Below, piece after piece: positions 37,039-47,066 of a stretch of DNA of 64,000 nucleotides. Source of the DNA: Sphingomonas endolithica (lineage in GTDB: Bacteria; Pseudomonadota; Alphaproteobacteria; Sphingomonadales; Sphingomonadaceae); NCBI RefSeq assembly GCF_025231525.1, contig NZ_CP103057.1:2738501-2802500 (forward strand), read 5' to 3'. The notes beneath the pieces are model-generated. The model was not told the origin of the DNA, ran no database searches, and was given only the letters and a program-made list of their open reading frames with translations. Made by a program: the position numbers and the translations under genes. Position 1 is the first letter of the stretch, and the number at the start of each line of letters is the position of its first letter.

Positions 37039-37606
37039 ACAGGTTCCATCATAAATTGTACCATGCACCCGCTCCCAGGGCGAGACATGACGGAATGCTG
37101 ATCGGGGTTTATCACGTCAGCTCGCAAGGCCATTGATCTTGGTTATGCATGCTCAACTGTAAGTTCAGCCGTGCACGCGACTCCGATCGCGCAACTGCTC
37201 AGTAGGGGCGGCTCGTATAGGGCGTCGCAGGCATGAACGAGCCGCCTTCAGCTGTTGTTTGTCAAATCCTCTGTATCAAATGGGCAGCCGCAGAAAAGTC
37301 ACGCGGTCTCGTACGTTTGCCGCATCCCGATACTCTTCCAATGGCAAAATGGGACGGATATGGAACACTAGGCGAGGATGGCGTCGGCGTTTTAAGTTTA
37401 CTCGGATGTCGTTCGGTTAAGGATGTGGTAACAAAGAGCTCGCCGTTCTCGCTGGCCTGCCAGCAGCGAGTCGGCAAAGGGCGGCTCGCGTGACACTTTT
37501 ACCCGTTATTCGGCGCGGGCCGTCCTTCATGATGCAGCCGGCACGATCTGCCTAGTAAACAGTAGCTATTAACGAAATCGGCACTCTCGCCAGCTATCGA
37601 GCTCCG
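37039..37606. other. 568-base stretch without a supported gene
   Basis: An 86-codon rightward frame at 37233 lacks a ribosome site. No repeats or RNA structure noted. Confidence 0.35.
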
Positions 37607-37957
37607 ATGGGAGTACAGCCGCAAACCAACGACCCAAGGGGCTCGTCTGCGCTCGACGAACGCAGGGCCGAACGATTTCCTGCCCGGGTCGTGGCCGAAA
37701 TCCGAGGCGAACGCCTGCCGCCGGGTGAAGTAAAGCTTGTGGATGTGAGCGTTCTGGGATGCAGGGTCGAGGCAGATCATAACGTTACGGTGGGTTCGTT
37801 CGTGACGTTGATCTTCCAAGGTTTCGCGGGCTTTGACGGTTGGATCGCGTGGCGGCGGGAAAGCAGTTATGGCATCGACTTCGCGCATCCATTGCCTTCC
37901 GCTGTGGTACATCGAATCGTTGAGACATGTCGCGTGCCTGCGCACGCTGCCGGATGA
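37607..37957 (+). CDS. PilZ-domain protein
   Basis: 116 residues: ERRAERFPARVVAEIRG (RxxxR-type c-di-GMP binding stretch), VKLVDVSVLGCRVEA (D-x-S-x-x-G), FDGWIAWRRESSYGIDF. The whole protein is essentially one PilZ domain with a short disordered N-terminus. A c-di-GMP receptor role is inferred. Confidence 0.75.
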   Translation: MGVQPQTNDPRGSSALDERRAERFPARVVAEIRGERLPPGEVKLVDVSVLGCRVEADHNVTVGSFVTLIFQGFAGFDGWIAWRRESSYGIDFAHPLPSAVVHRIVETCRVPAHAAG

Positions 37958-38036
37958 AGAAGCGAGTCATCTCGATCCAGATCAATCTCGGCCGCTAAAA
38001 TCCTGTGATATCGGTCCTCTGATCGGGGGACTGTGC

Positions 38037-38222
38037 ATGACACGCAAGATGTTGAACAACGATGCCGGTGCGCTGGATGACGAGCGCGTCGCGCTCCGTA
38101 TCCGCATCGCATTACTAGAAGAGCGCGGCGGCCATTCTGCCGAATTATTGGAGGCGCGCGACCGGCTGAGGGAGGTGAGCGCCCACATCATGAGCATCCG
38201 CAGCGGGAATGTCGCCCTTTAG
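38037..38222 (+). CDS. Small helical protein, paralogue of 48270
   Basis: 61 residues (MTRKMLNNDAGALDDERVAL...). The charged helical pattern suggests a coiled coil. A 70-residue paralogue lies at 48270-48482 on the other strand, and the region before both starts is also alike (ACACGCAAG after a GGGGGAC-type ribosome site). Function unknown. Confidence 0.6.
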   Translation: MTRKMLNNDAGALDDERVALRIRIALLEERGGHSAELLEARDRLREVSAHIMSIRSGNVAL

Positions 38223-38328
38223 CGGCTGTCACAATACAGAGAGACTGGCGCCAATCGTTGTCCAAGATGGATCGGCGCCCGTTCATACCAGCAAGCCGTT
38301 GGCGCTGCCCAGGAAGCACGCAACGTAC

Positions 38329-38607
38329 TCAGTGCACAGCACGACCAGCTTCTATTCGCGTCGGTCCTGTAGAGTGGATCGGTCGTGTGGACGCCAACCC
38401 GCCCGCCCAACGCAACCAGCGCTCGTGATCGTCCGGGTAAGGGAAGTTGATCATTGCCTTGGGGTGAGCGGGCGCGACTGGTTCGTTAGTGTCGCACATT
38501 ACCATCGTGAAGGCGGCGCCCTTTTTGTTGTGCTGCCAGAAGCCGCCAACGGCTAAGATCGGTTGGTTAGTCAGCTGGAACCACATCTCGCCTTTAAGGG
38601 CGTTCAT
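38329..38607 (-). pseudogene. SRAP (YedK/HMCES-like) C-terminal fragment
   Basis: The segment PILAVGGFWQ, AAFTMVMCDTNEPVAPAHP, KAMINFPYPDDHERWLRW matches the C-terminal half of SOS-response-associated peptidase proteins. The N-terminal half with the catalytic Cys2 is absent, so this is a truncated gene. Confidence 0.65.
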
Positions 38608-38748
38608 GCAGTTGCAGGTCGTGCGTCTCCGGCGTCTCGCTCCCGTGATCTGATAGCACTGTCACCAATTCCGAACACGCCTTTAACGGCGGCTTGCAAC
38701 TTTTTTACAGCTCCCGCATGGCAGTGCAACCGGCCGACAGAAAGGTAA

Positions 38749-40056
38749 ATGATGGAACCTTGCGGCACGCGGCCGGCATTGCGGCGGCGACTCCCGCGGC
38801 GACTCGCAAAGGCCACCCTGCTAGTCGGTCTATCAGGTATTCTTCTTTGGTTCATGCTTACGGATCGCACGCCCTCCGTCCAGGAGCGCTCAGCGCCGAC
38901 GGCTGCGGAGGTTGGTGCCGGGCGCGATGCAGCAAGTCAGCTGCGGGCGAGCCGAAGCGACCCAAGCGGGCGGAGTCAAGTTGACTTAGGCCGGGCTCAG
39001 CTCGATGGCGCCGCGGCGCTTGCTAGCCACGGCTTCCGCCCTGATCGGCTCGCCTTAGAAATACACGACGGTACCGCCAGCATGCGTGGCAGTCATCATC
39101 TACCCGGCGGGAGATGGCTTAACGCCAGCCTATCCACGACGGGCGGCGGCATTGGCTTCCCGCCCACTCGCATGACCGTTGGCTCAATGACGCTAAACCC
39201 ATTCCTGAGCCGGAAGGTGCTTCAGGTTGGCAGGCTGCTCCTCCGCGTGCGTCAGGTTCGGCTGCCGCCACTCGATGAGATGGTAAGCGCTGTAGCGATC
39301 AAACGCGGTCGGGTCACCGCGACGGTGAGTCTTCCGGAGCAGACCGGATTAATCGACGGGTTGGTTGCGACCTCGACGCCGCCCGCTGTATCGCGAATAA
39401 CAACCCATCTCTACTGTCGCCTCGCGAAGATGCAGCGAAGCCAACCGGTTGCAGAGTTTACGGACCTGTTGCATCGCGCTTTTAGCTGGTCAGAACCCAG
39501 TGCGACGTCGAGCGAATATAACCACGCTGCTCTAATTGCGCTTGCAATGTTGGTAGTCGACGAGCGCACCGGCGACCTGGCTGGCCCAGCACGCGCAGAC
39601 AGCGAGCGCTGCCGAGTCGGGCTGATCCCAGTGACGATTTACGGTCGCTCCGATTGGCCAAAGCATTGGGTTCTCTCGGCAGCGTTGGCAGCTGGCGCGG
39701 GCACCCAACTTTCGGAGGCAATGGGTGAGTGGAAGGAGCTGGCCGACAGCTTGAGCAAGCAATCTCAATTCGCGCGCGGGGACCCCAGCGGCTTCTCGTT
39801 TGCCGATCTGTCCGCCGACCGGTCGGGTTTCCGCAGCGCACGCGCGGCGATTGACCCGGCGCGCGCCGATGGCACGGCCGCCTGGCTGCGCACGGTTGCT
39901 GCCGAGCACCTGCTACCTCGCCAGCTGACCGAACGCGAGGATGGACTAACCAACGCCGAATTTGGCAGCCGGTACGGCAGCCTCGCTGACCAGCGCTTCT
40001 CTGCTCGCGTCCGCGAAGTCGACCGAGCGCTCTACAAGGTAGGGGTTCCCAACTAA
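38749..40056 (+). CDS. Membrane-anchored protein of unknown function
   Basis: 435 residues; GAAAGG lies just before a double ATG. One N-terminal helix (ATLLVGLSGILLWFML) with a basic flank, then a large extracytoplasmic part. Blocks such as FLSRKVLQVGRLLLRVRQV, YNHAALIALAMLVVD and YGRSDWPKHWVLSAAL suggest a folded domain, but no family is recognised. The DWPKHW...S-AL stretch hints at a family with conserved His. Confidence 0.6.
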   Translation: MMEPCGTRPALRRRLPRRLAKATLLVGLSGILLWFMLTDRTPSVQERSAPTAAEVGAGRDAASQLRASRSDPSGRSQVDLGRAQLDGAAALASHGFRPDRLALEIHDGTASMRGSHHLPGGRWLNASLSTTGGGIGFPPTRMTVGSMTLNPFLSRKVLQVGRLLLRVRQVRLPPLDEMVSAVAIKRGRVTATVSLPEQTGLIDGLVATSTPPAVSRITTHLYCRLAKMQRSQPVAEFTDLLHRAFSWSEPSATSSEYNHAALIALAMLVVDERTGDLAGPARADSERCRVGLIPVTIYGRSDWPKHWVLSAALAAGAGTQLSEAMGEWKELADSLSKQSQFARGDPSGFSFADLSADRSGFRSARAAIDPARADGTAAWLRTVAAEHLLPRQLTEREDGLTNAEFGSRYGSLADQRFSARVREVDRALYKVGVPN

Positions 40057-40169
40057 CGCCAACCCGCGATCATGCGTTGTCCGTGCGCGAAGAGCTCAGT
40101 TGCCCAGAATCTGGTACAAGAGCAGGTAGGTGTTGGAACGGCGAGCGTCTGCCGGCGAATGTATCGCGC

Positions 40170-40571
40170 TCAATAGAAGCTGGTTTCCGGGTTCGCTCTC
40201 TTGGCGAAAACAGCACCTATGCTTTCGAATAACACCTGCATGGCTACGGGCTTGGTAATCAGATCGTTCGCGCCTGCCTTCATGCAGCTAGACCTGAGTT
40301 CCGGTCCCGCCTCACCACTGACGACGATGATCGGAGTCGTGCATTTATCGTCAGGCCGGCTCCGCACAGCCTCCATAACGCTGAACCCATCTATGCCTGG
40401 CATTCTTAGATCTATAAGTAGCAGATCATACGAATTTTGTTCTATCAGTTGCAGCCCTTCAGCACCGCCCGCTGCCTCATCGATCTGCAGACCTGCCACA
40501 GCAAACATGTCGCGCAATACCAACCGGTTCATTGCATCGTCCTCTATCAGTAGCACTTTCGGCGTGGTCAT
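40170..40571 (-). CDS. CheY-like response regulator
   Basis: 133 residues, a stand-alone receiver domain. The acidic pocket (Glu10-Asp11-Asp12), phospho-acceptor Asp54 in LLIDLRMPG and Lys107 in LITKPVA are all present. The ATG at 40571 is preceded by GGATGG. No output domain. It lies next to a decayed diguanylate cyclase gene in the same direction. Confidence 0.85.
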   Translation of the reverse strand: MTTPKVLLIEDDAMNRLVLRDMFAVAGLQIDEAAGGAEGLQLIEQNSYDLLLIDLRMPGIDGFSVMEAVRSRPDDKCTTPIIVVSGEAGPELRSSCMKAGANDLITKPVAMQVLFESIGAVFAKRANPETSFY

Positions 40572-40775
40572 GCGCAATCCATCCGGCCTGCAGTCCTGCC
40601 CTCGGATGAGGACGGCGGCGCCGAGCCTTAGCCGGCAGAGGCAAATGAGTATGCAGCCAATATCTCAGACGCGACGACTCCGTTGTACCTGACATGACCT
40701 TTCGCTTTGAAATGTCCGGCCGGTGTGGCCTGCCGCTCGCCGGTTGCGCTTGCACGTGGCACACGTGCGATTTTT

Positions 40776-42680
40776 TTAAATCTGCCAATCTTCAGCCCTA
40801 AGTTTATCAATTTCTATCTCGATCCGATTGCGGCCGCCGGCCTTTACTCGGTAAAGCGCGTTATCTGCACGGCGAACAATCGTTTGCAGGTCTTCGATGG
40901 CCTTGAAGGAGGCCACGCCCGCGCTGAATCTTACAGGAACAGGGCCGCCCGCCGTAATAATGCCGGGCGCCCGTGCGGTCTGAAGCCTTTGCAGCGCCTC
41001 GACGGCCCCCGCTTCTGTCGTGTTTGGAAAGATAACGATGAACTCCTCACCGCCCCAACGTGCGAGCACGTGACCGTGGCGTAGGACGCTGTGCGCGAGC
41101 CGTGCGAACGCAACAAGGATCTCATCCCCGGCACTGTGCCCATGGGTATCGTTGATGGTTTGAAATGATCCAGGTCGTTCAGCGCTACGGTGAGCCGCCC
41201 TCCCGTCTTTGCGTAATCTCCGACAAAAAAAGCCCTCTCGTGCTCATTGATGAAGCGAGGGTTGCGGAGTCCGGTCAGAGGATCTGTATTTGCGATCTGC
41301 GTCAGCTGACGTCGGTGGTAGATACCCATTCCCAAGATTACGAGCAGCAATATGGCGCCAACTAAGGTCGAAAATGCAAGTACGGTGTGACGCTTCGCCT
41401 GCTCTCGTTCGCGCTCGTTCGAGAAGGCAAGGCTTCGCTGTAACCCTTGATTTCGTGCAGCGGCCCGGCCTGTGTCGAGACTTGCCCGCAATAGTGCGCT
41501 TTGCCTGGCTTGCTCGGACGCTCCCTGCCGTTCAGTGGCGCGGACTTAAACATCAAGGTCGCTGTAGGCAGCCGGGATCCTGCCGAGGTTTGCGTTTACG
41601 TCAGATCGCAGCCGATAGGCTTGCGGTACAGACGCAAAAGAAAAGAGAACATCGTAGGTCGCGAGGAGGCGATTGAGAGTCGCAAGAGCAAGCTTTGGCT
41701 CGTTCCGACGCGATTTGAGCCAGAAGCAGCTGCGCCTGCCCGGCTGCCACCTCCCTACGGCTGCTGAGGATCCTCACGGCCCGCTGACATAGCGCCCTCG
41801 CTCGGTCGAAGATCTTCATTTCAATCAGGGTCGCGCAGGTTTGGAGATCTAGAAGGGCGGCGCCAACCGGGTCGATGTCGGCGGGTGCAAGCGCCCGCGC
41901 ATGTCGAAAATCATCAAGGGCCGCGTCGTAAGCGCCGCAGCGCAAATTGAACGTGCCCCGGAAGTATAGGTCATTCGATAGCGCGCCTTTCCGCCCTCGT
42001 GCTTAATCCCACGCGATGACCTCCTCGATCAACGAAACTGCCTGAAGATGGTCACCTGCCCAATCTATCACCCGCGCCAGCTTCTCCGTTGCCAGGGTGT
42101 GCTGCTGCTTCAAGCGGGCTTGTAAAGTCGCCCTATATGCTTCCGTCAGAGAAGCCACCGCGCGTTCTGGAGTGCCCTCAATACGCTGCAGGTCTCCGAG
42201 CGCGATCTGCAGGCAAGCGTCCGCTGCCGATCTGCGCACCTGGTGCTGCCTTGCTGCCTCTACCATCGGAACGGCATGTGCTATTTCTTCAACGCGGAAG
42301 CCGTCCATCGCGTAGCCGGTCAGAAGTTCGACATCGAGGGCGGAGCGTGAAGCTGTGTCGCGTTCCGTCATGCGCTGCGCGATACGCCGAGCATCTGCAG
42401 GACGTGACAGTGTGTCATACGCCTCTGCACGTGCCGCCTGCCGCCAGCCGAAACGAGAAGCGGTCATGACGTTCGCGTTATCGCGCTCGGTTGCAGCCAC
42501 CACAGCAGCGGGATTGCGATCCGCCAGCTCGGCAAGGCTTCGCAGCTCCTGCGTCGGTACCGGCATGCAACCCGCACGAGCGACACTTACGCCGGCGAGC
42601 ATACAGATCAGCAAGGCCCCGAGCGTGGCAATGCCACGTTGAACGCTAGCGCTGGCAATTAACAGCCGAATGGCTTGCAT
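40776..42680 (-). pseudogene. TPR-GGDEF diguanylate cyclase, multiply broken
   Basis: The parts of one protein are in order: signal peptide (LLICMLAGVSVARAG) and TPR-like repeats to 42006; an in-frame TAA at 42003-42005; more TPR (GAYDAALDDFRHARAL); a frame change near 41690; a TAA near 41549; a coiled coil and membrane helix (LVGAILLLVILGMGIY); TDPLTGLRNPRFI; a frame change near 41160; and WGGEEFIVIFP with the GGEEF active site. At least four lesions, so it is inactive. Confidence 0.85.
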
Positions 42681-42899
42681 CAACTTCCTTGAGCTACGCA
42701 GAGCTCTTTTAGCACTGCTTCTACTAAGTTATTCTAAACCGAAGCTACTCACCGCCATGTCGTTGCCATCTATCGCTAGGTTTGAACCGCCGGGGTTTGC
42801 CGGAGGGCACTGTGCCTGATGAGGTGGACGCCACCGCCACGACATTTGGTGCTAAGATAGGTGTGTCCAGCACCTATGAAGGAGGCGTCCGTGGGATAG

Positions 42900-43290
42900 G
42901 TGAGCACGATTGATCGGCATATCGCCAAGGCCGTTTTCCAGGCACATAGCGCTGATACCGCAGACATCAGCTTGCAGTAGGCGGACTAGGGATCAAAGCT
43001 GCTGGAGTTTCTCGCTCCACAACTACGCTCTCTAGTTGCGATGGAAGCGTGCGGAGGCGCGTTTCACTGGGCAACCTACGAGCGCTGTCGATCATCGCGT
43101 CTTGAACGGCATCGGGCGATCCTGCTCAGTGGCATGCGCAGTCTTTTTGCGCGAAATCCCCCGCCGCGCGAAGAACCGCTATATCGTTCCGAACGCGACC
43201 TCGTTGCCGTGATCAGCCGGAAGCGCCTGCAACTCGGCCAGGGTGATGTCGCGTCGCCTTGTAAGCGTTCAGAATCAACCCGGCATGCGC
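42900..43290 (+). pseudogene. IS110-family transposase remnant
   Basis: STIDRHIAKAVFQAHSAD, two stops, FLAPQLRSLVAMEACGGAFHWA and RLERHRAILLSGMRSLFAR match an IS110 N-terminal DEDD domain and later part with the middle missing. Decayed. Confidence 0.65.
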
Positions 43291-43647
43291 CTCGATCCTC
43301 ATCGAACGGTCGAACGCCCCCCTGCAGCAGCGACGCTGGCGTCCCAGGCTGGTTTGCGGGGTACTACCACCGGACGGCACTCACGGTGCTGACACCAAAC
43401 GCGACGCTGCCTATAGACGAGGCAGACCACCCGCGATCGCCGCTGCCACCCTTTCTCGAAGATCGACCGACAATGCTCGTGCCATCCATGCCGGCCTCCC
43501 GCACCGGCATGGATCCTGAACCAGAAACCCGCAGCAACGAGCATCCTTTATGAATCAGTCCGTTGAGAACCGATCTAACGGCAAACGGCGCGAGTGTCGC
43601 GATGGTTTACGGATACTCCCGTTCATCGAAGGAGTAGTCGATAGGAG
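43291..43647. other. 357-base stretch without a supported gene
   Basis: Contains a short inverted repeat (CCATGCCGG ... CCGGCATGG, near 43488-43514). No convincing coding frame. Confidence 0.35.
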
Positions 43648-43683
43648 GAAGCCGCCGACTTCAGGTGAGAGCAGCGGCTTCCT
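43648..43683 (-). terminator. Hairpin terminator of PEP-CTERM gene
   Basis: GGAAGCCGC and GCGGCTTCC form a perfect 9-bp stem about 20 bases past the stop. Confidence 0.65.
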
Positions 43684-43702
43684 TCTGGCTTATGAAATAA
43701 GC

Positions 43703-44461
43703 TTATGCGGCAGAGATCGCGCGCACCTTCTTGGTGAAGTTCGCCTCGGAAGCCTTCATGCGGCGACGCATCGCAAGACCGACTGCCCCCATGCCAAGGA
43801 TCATCATGGCCCAAGTGGCAGGCTCGGGTACAGCTCCCGTCGCGGCCGCTACGCTAAAGGTACCGAGACCGTTCGGTCCATACGACGTTCCACCAGCGAC
43901 GCTGTAGCTAAGGCTCTGCGAGAGGTTCAGTCGAACATTCTGGGGGGCGTATCCACCGGCGCCAAAGTACCCCTGCGCTGCGGCTCCTGCGATGAAGTCG
44001 CGGAAGACGCTGTTAGCGATGGAGAACTCAGTCGTCGTCAATCCCGCCGTCGATGTGGTTGCGAACGTAATTGCTGACGACAAGTCGAAGAAGTTCGAGG
44101 TCCCAGCAATAAACCCTCGCCGGTTATTCACTTCAATGCCGAGCTCGGAACCGCCCGATCCCGTTACCGGATCGATGTCGAAATACAAGTTAGCGAAAGG
44201 TCCGGCGGAATTGCCACCCGTCTGCATGACGGCACCAAAAAGCGTGTCGTTCAGATCGTTCAGGTAGATGTTGTAGCCGGCTGTAGCCGAGTTGCCCGGC
44301 ATATTGAAATTTGACTGTGATGCAGCAGGGTTGGTTGCCACGGTCGCGGTCGGAGCACCATACTCGCTGTCGTTCACAACGCCATCGACTGCTGGTGCGG
44401 CGTATACAGGCGCCGCGCTAATCATCAGGCCCGTTAAGGCAGTCGCAATCATCTTCAACAT
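43703..44461 (-). CDS. PEP-CTERM protein
   Basis: 252 residues from the ATG at 44461 (GAGGGG upstream). Signal peptide ends PVYA-AP. The exported part contains NIYLNDLNDTLFGAVMQTG and ANLYFDIDPVTGSGGSELG, resembling a carbohydrate-binding or calcium-binding beta sandwich. Tail VPEPATWAMMILGMG, helix, RRR, MKASEANFTKKVRAISAA (KVRAI class). A perfect CtrA-like box lies 36-51 bases upstream. Confidence 0.9.
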   Translation of the reverse strand: MLKMIATALTGLMISAAPVYAAPAVDGVVNDSEYGAPTATVATNPAASQSNFNMPGNSATAGYNIYLNDLNDTLFGAVMQTGGNSAGPFANLYFDIDPVTGSGGSELGIEVNNRRGFIAGTSNFFDLSSAITFATTSTAGLTTTEFSIANSVFRDFIAGAAAQGYFGAGGYAPQNVRLNLSQSLSYSVAGGTSYGPNGLGTFSVAAATGAVPEPATWAMMILGMGAVGLAMRRRMKASEANFTKKVRAISAA

Positions 44462-44496
44462 CGTCGTACCCCTCGTTAGCCTAAAGACTCGCAATA

Positions 44497-44512
44497 TTAA
44501 CCTGTTGTTAAC
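44497..44512. promoter_or_regulatory. CtrA-like box upstream of PEP-CTERM gene
   Basis: Plus strand TTAA-CCTGTTG-TTAAC matches the CtrA consensus exactly, facing away from the gene; the core TTAA-N7-TTAA is symmetric. Confidence 0.6.
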
Positions 44513-44817
44513 CACTAACTAGAATGGCTCTAAACAAGAGTCAAAGGCCTTCTGCCCGCGACGGGATAAGCTGTCGTTTACCCCGTATTTTCGGGCGATT
44601 TCGTGCGGAGTACCCGGAATGCACATTCTGGGCTTAAGTGCTTCGGCGCGTCTCAAATGCGCCGCAATCACATAACAGTTATCCCCGCCATTAAGGGAGG
44701 GAGCTGTCTAACGACTGCCGACGTTCAGCGTTTCGATTGTACGTTCCAGCGGGCAGGCTAAAGAAACTACGCCGTCGCGGGCTCGGTCCCATGTAATACC
44801 CATGCGCATCATTCAGC
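44513..44817. other. 305-base intergenic stretch
   Basis: Promoter side of the PEP-CTERM gene, then the edge of the recombinase remnants. Nothing else seen. Confidence 0.35.
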
Positions 44818-44946
44818 CTGCTGATCAAGACTGGCGGATCGTTACGCGACGCCCAGGAGCTCGCTGGCCATCGCTCGCTCACCACCACAGGGCGCTACAT
44901 CGAAGGCGACCGCGACGCGCAGCGGCGCCAAATGCGCCTGACCTAA
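44818..44946 (+). pseudogene. Tyrosine recombinase C-terminal fragment
   Basis: LLIKTGGSLRDAQELAGHRS followed by LTTTGRYIEGD has the His-Arg box and catalytic Tyr of phage-type integrases. Only about 42 codons remain and the frame upstream is blocked. Confidence 0.7.
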
Positions 44947-44981
44947 TCCCGACCACATCGAAGGAGGTACATCGTGCTCAA

Positions 44982-45693
44982 TCACGAACAGGATACGTGT
45001 GCCCAGAGCACAGCGACGGCGGCACCCAAGACGCAAACTATGCTCTGGGCATACCAGTTGCCGCCGCTTGGCGCCGGTATCCCACGGTAGTTCAGCTCGC
45101 GAGCTAAGCCTCGTGCAGTATAGAAGCCTTCAGAACGTAGTTGTGCAAGGAGCGGAGCGAGACCCGCGGCTTGGTCTTCCGCCACCCGTATCCTTGCGAC
45201 GCTGGCCGCCGCCGCATCCCGGCAGCCCGCCCGTAGGGCTGCCGCGCCGTTTGGGCTCCCCAGCCGCACGCCGCGCGCTTTCGCCGCCGCCAATGCTTAC
45301 CTCGTCCGTTAGCTGATCGCCTCAGCCTCGTGCTCCGCCATGGCCGCCATCAGGTGCAACGTCAGCCGATTTGGCGTGGGGCATGTCACATGCGACAAAG
45401 TCCAGACCGCAGTCTACGATGCCGGCAATAAAGCGGACGTCGCGTGCCAAGCGGTCCAGCTTGGCAATTACCAGGGTGGCGCGATGCAATCGGCAAGCTG
45501 CAAAGGCCGCCGCCAGCTGGGGTCGCTCGTCGCGCCTGCCGGACTCACCCTCGACACCCTCAGTTATGATGGACTGCCCGCTCGCTGCAGCGTACGCCTG
45601 AACCGCACCGCGTTGCGCCTCTAGCGCTAAGCCGGAGGCGCCCTGCCGGGCCGTTGAGACGCGAGCGTAGCTGATCGCACGGCGAGCGCTCAC
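44982..45693 (-). pseudogene. Serine recombinase (resolvase/invertase), decayed
   Basis: From a GTG at 45693 (AGAGG upstream): AISYARVSTARQGASG with the catalytic Ser, then LVIAKLDRLARDVRFI. A one-base shift follows DMPHA; the other frame gives LHLMAAMAEHEAEAIS, two stops, then AAAKARGVRLGSPNGAAAL and a helix-turn-helix-like C-terminus. Inactive. Confidence 0.78.
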
Positions 45694-45788
45694 AGCGACG
45701 CCTCTGCGTTGAGTGACGGTGCACCCGCTGCATCGACCGACGTGGCAAGGTAACCGTCTCTTACCACGCCTTGCACATACCCCTGGCA

Positions 45789-46400
45789 CTAGCTGCGATC
45801 CTGCGGCCTAGCCCTTGGGTGCGGGAATGTCGCCGCCGCCATGGCGTCAAGCAACTCGCCGCGCCGCATGGCGCGGCGCTCGGTCACCAACGCCACAATG
45901 GCGGCGACAACTGTGCCGGGGTTAGGCGTCACCTCGCCGACGCGGAGCATCTGCCCGGACACGTCCTTGCTACGACGCTGGAAGCCACTGGCCTTGCGGC
46001 GCGCAGTTAATGCCTGGAGCAAAGCCTCGTCCTGCTCAGACCACGCGGGAGCAACGGGCAGCTGCACAACCGCAGCGTGGGCGGCGTCGCTCGACGGCTC
46101 GCCGACGGCGGCGAGCTGCTGATCCTGCGGCGCCTCTGCTGGCGCCTTCGACTCTATATACTCGACGTTCGGCGCTGCGTCGGGGGCAGGCTCGCCGTTG
46201 GCGTGGTCGGCCGCTGCGGGCAGAACGGCCGGCACCATCGGACCTGTGAATTCGGCCACTGGGAAGCTGTCCTCGATGGACTCGCCAAACGGAGCGGGGT
46301 TGCCTAGCTTTTCCACTGCCTTGCGCAGCAACAGCGCGCGGCTGGCGTTCGGACGATTGGATTGCGTCCCCCGCGGCGCGGCGTTTGTATTCTTGCTCAC
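45789..46400 (-). CDS. Hypothetical protein upstream of the recombinase
   Basis: 203 residues from a GTG without a clear ribosome site. A charged, Pro/Ala-rich N-terminal half and a C-terminal part (WSEQDEALLQALTARRKASG, RRGELLDAMAAATF) with a possible helix-turn-helix. It lies next to the recombinase pseudogene and may be mobile-element cargo. No family recognised. Confidence 0.5.
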   Translation of the reverse strand: MSKNTNAAPRGTQSNRPNASRALLLRKAVEKLGNPAPFGESIEDSFPVAEFTGPMVPAVLPAAADHANGEPAPDAAPNVEYIESKAPAEAPQDQQLAAVGEPSSDAAHAAVVQLPVAPAWSEQDEALLQALTARRKASGFQRRSKDVSGQMLRVGEVTPNPGTVVAAIVALVTERRAMRRGELLDAMAAATFPHPRARPQDRS

Positions 46401-47063
46401 AGTCTAGGATCCACAGTCTATGTTGGTGGACCCAGTCGATCGCATCCTCCACGCGAGCAAGTGATGGCGATCCTGAAACGGATCCGCGCGGCAACCGTCT
46501 GCCGCAAATCCGGTATGGTACCTTGGCTGGGTACCCGGCTTGGGGTGGAGGTGCCCCTCGGTCAGCGTAATCGAAGTTTCACACCTCTTGTTTTATTTTT
46601 TATCGTCATCGCGGTGCGACGTCGGCCAACGTCGACGGCCATGGTGACAGTATAGCGTGCGAGCCATACCGCTGCGACACGCACGCCCATGATCGGTATC
46701 GTCGACAATGCTTGCAGCTGTTTTGATGTAGCCCTTTGGGTGCTCCGAAGCGACGAATGGCACCCCGCGGTAAAGTAACGTCGATACAATAAAGCGAACA
46801 GCGTATGCATACAGTGTAGGCGGCGCGCGTTCACCAAGCGCGACGCCCCTACAGCGAGCGCTGGCCATCATTCCGCCAAGGGTGACAGATGCGCTGGAGC
46901 CGTATGCTAACAGGGCTAATCGGTTGATGTTGTTCGCAATCGTTTCGAGAGCGTTCCGAATGAACAATATACCAGTATAGCTCCTTCGACCAGTGCCCAG
47001 TAGCAATGCGAGCCGGCGAAGCTACCTTGTGTGCTGCGGCGTATAGGAATACCTAGGAGAACG
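46401..47063. other. 663-base stretch without a supported gene
   Basis: Overlapping leftward frames (91 and 137 codons) lack ribosome sites and motifs. Confidence 0.4.
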
Positions 47064-47066
47064 ATG

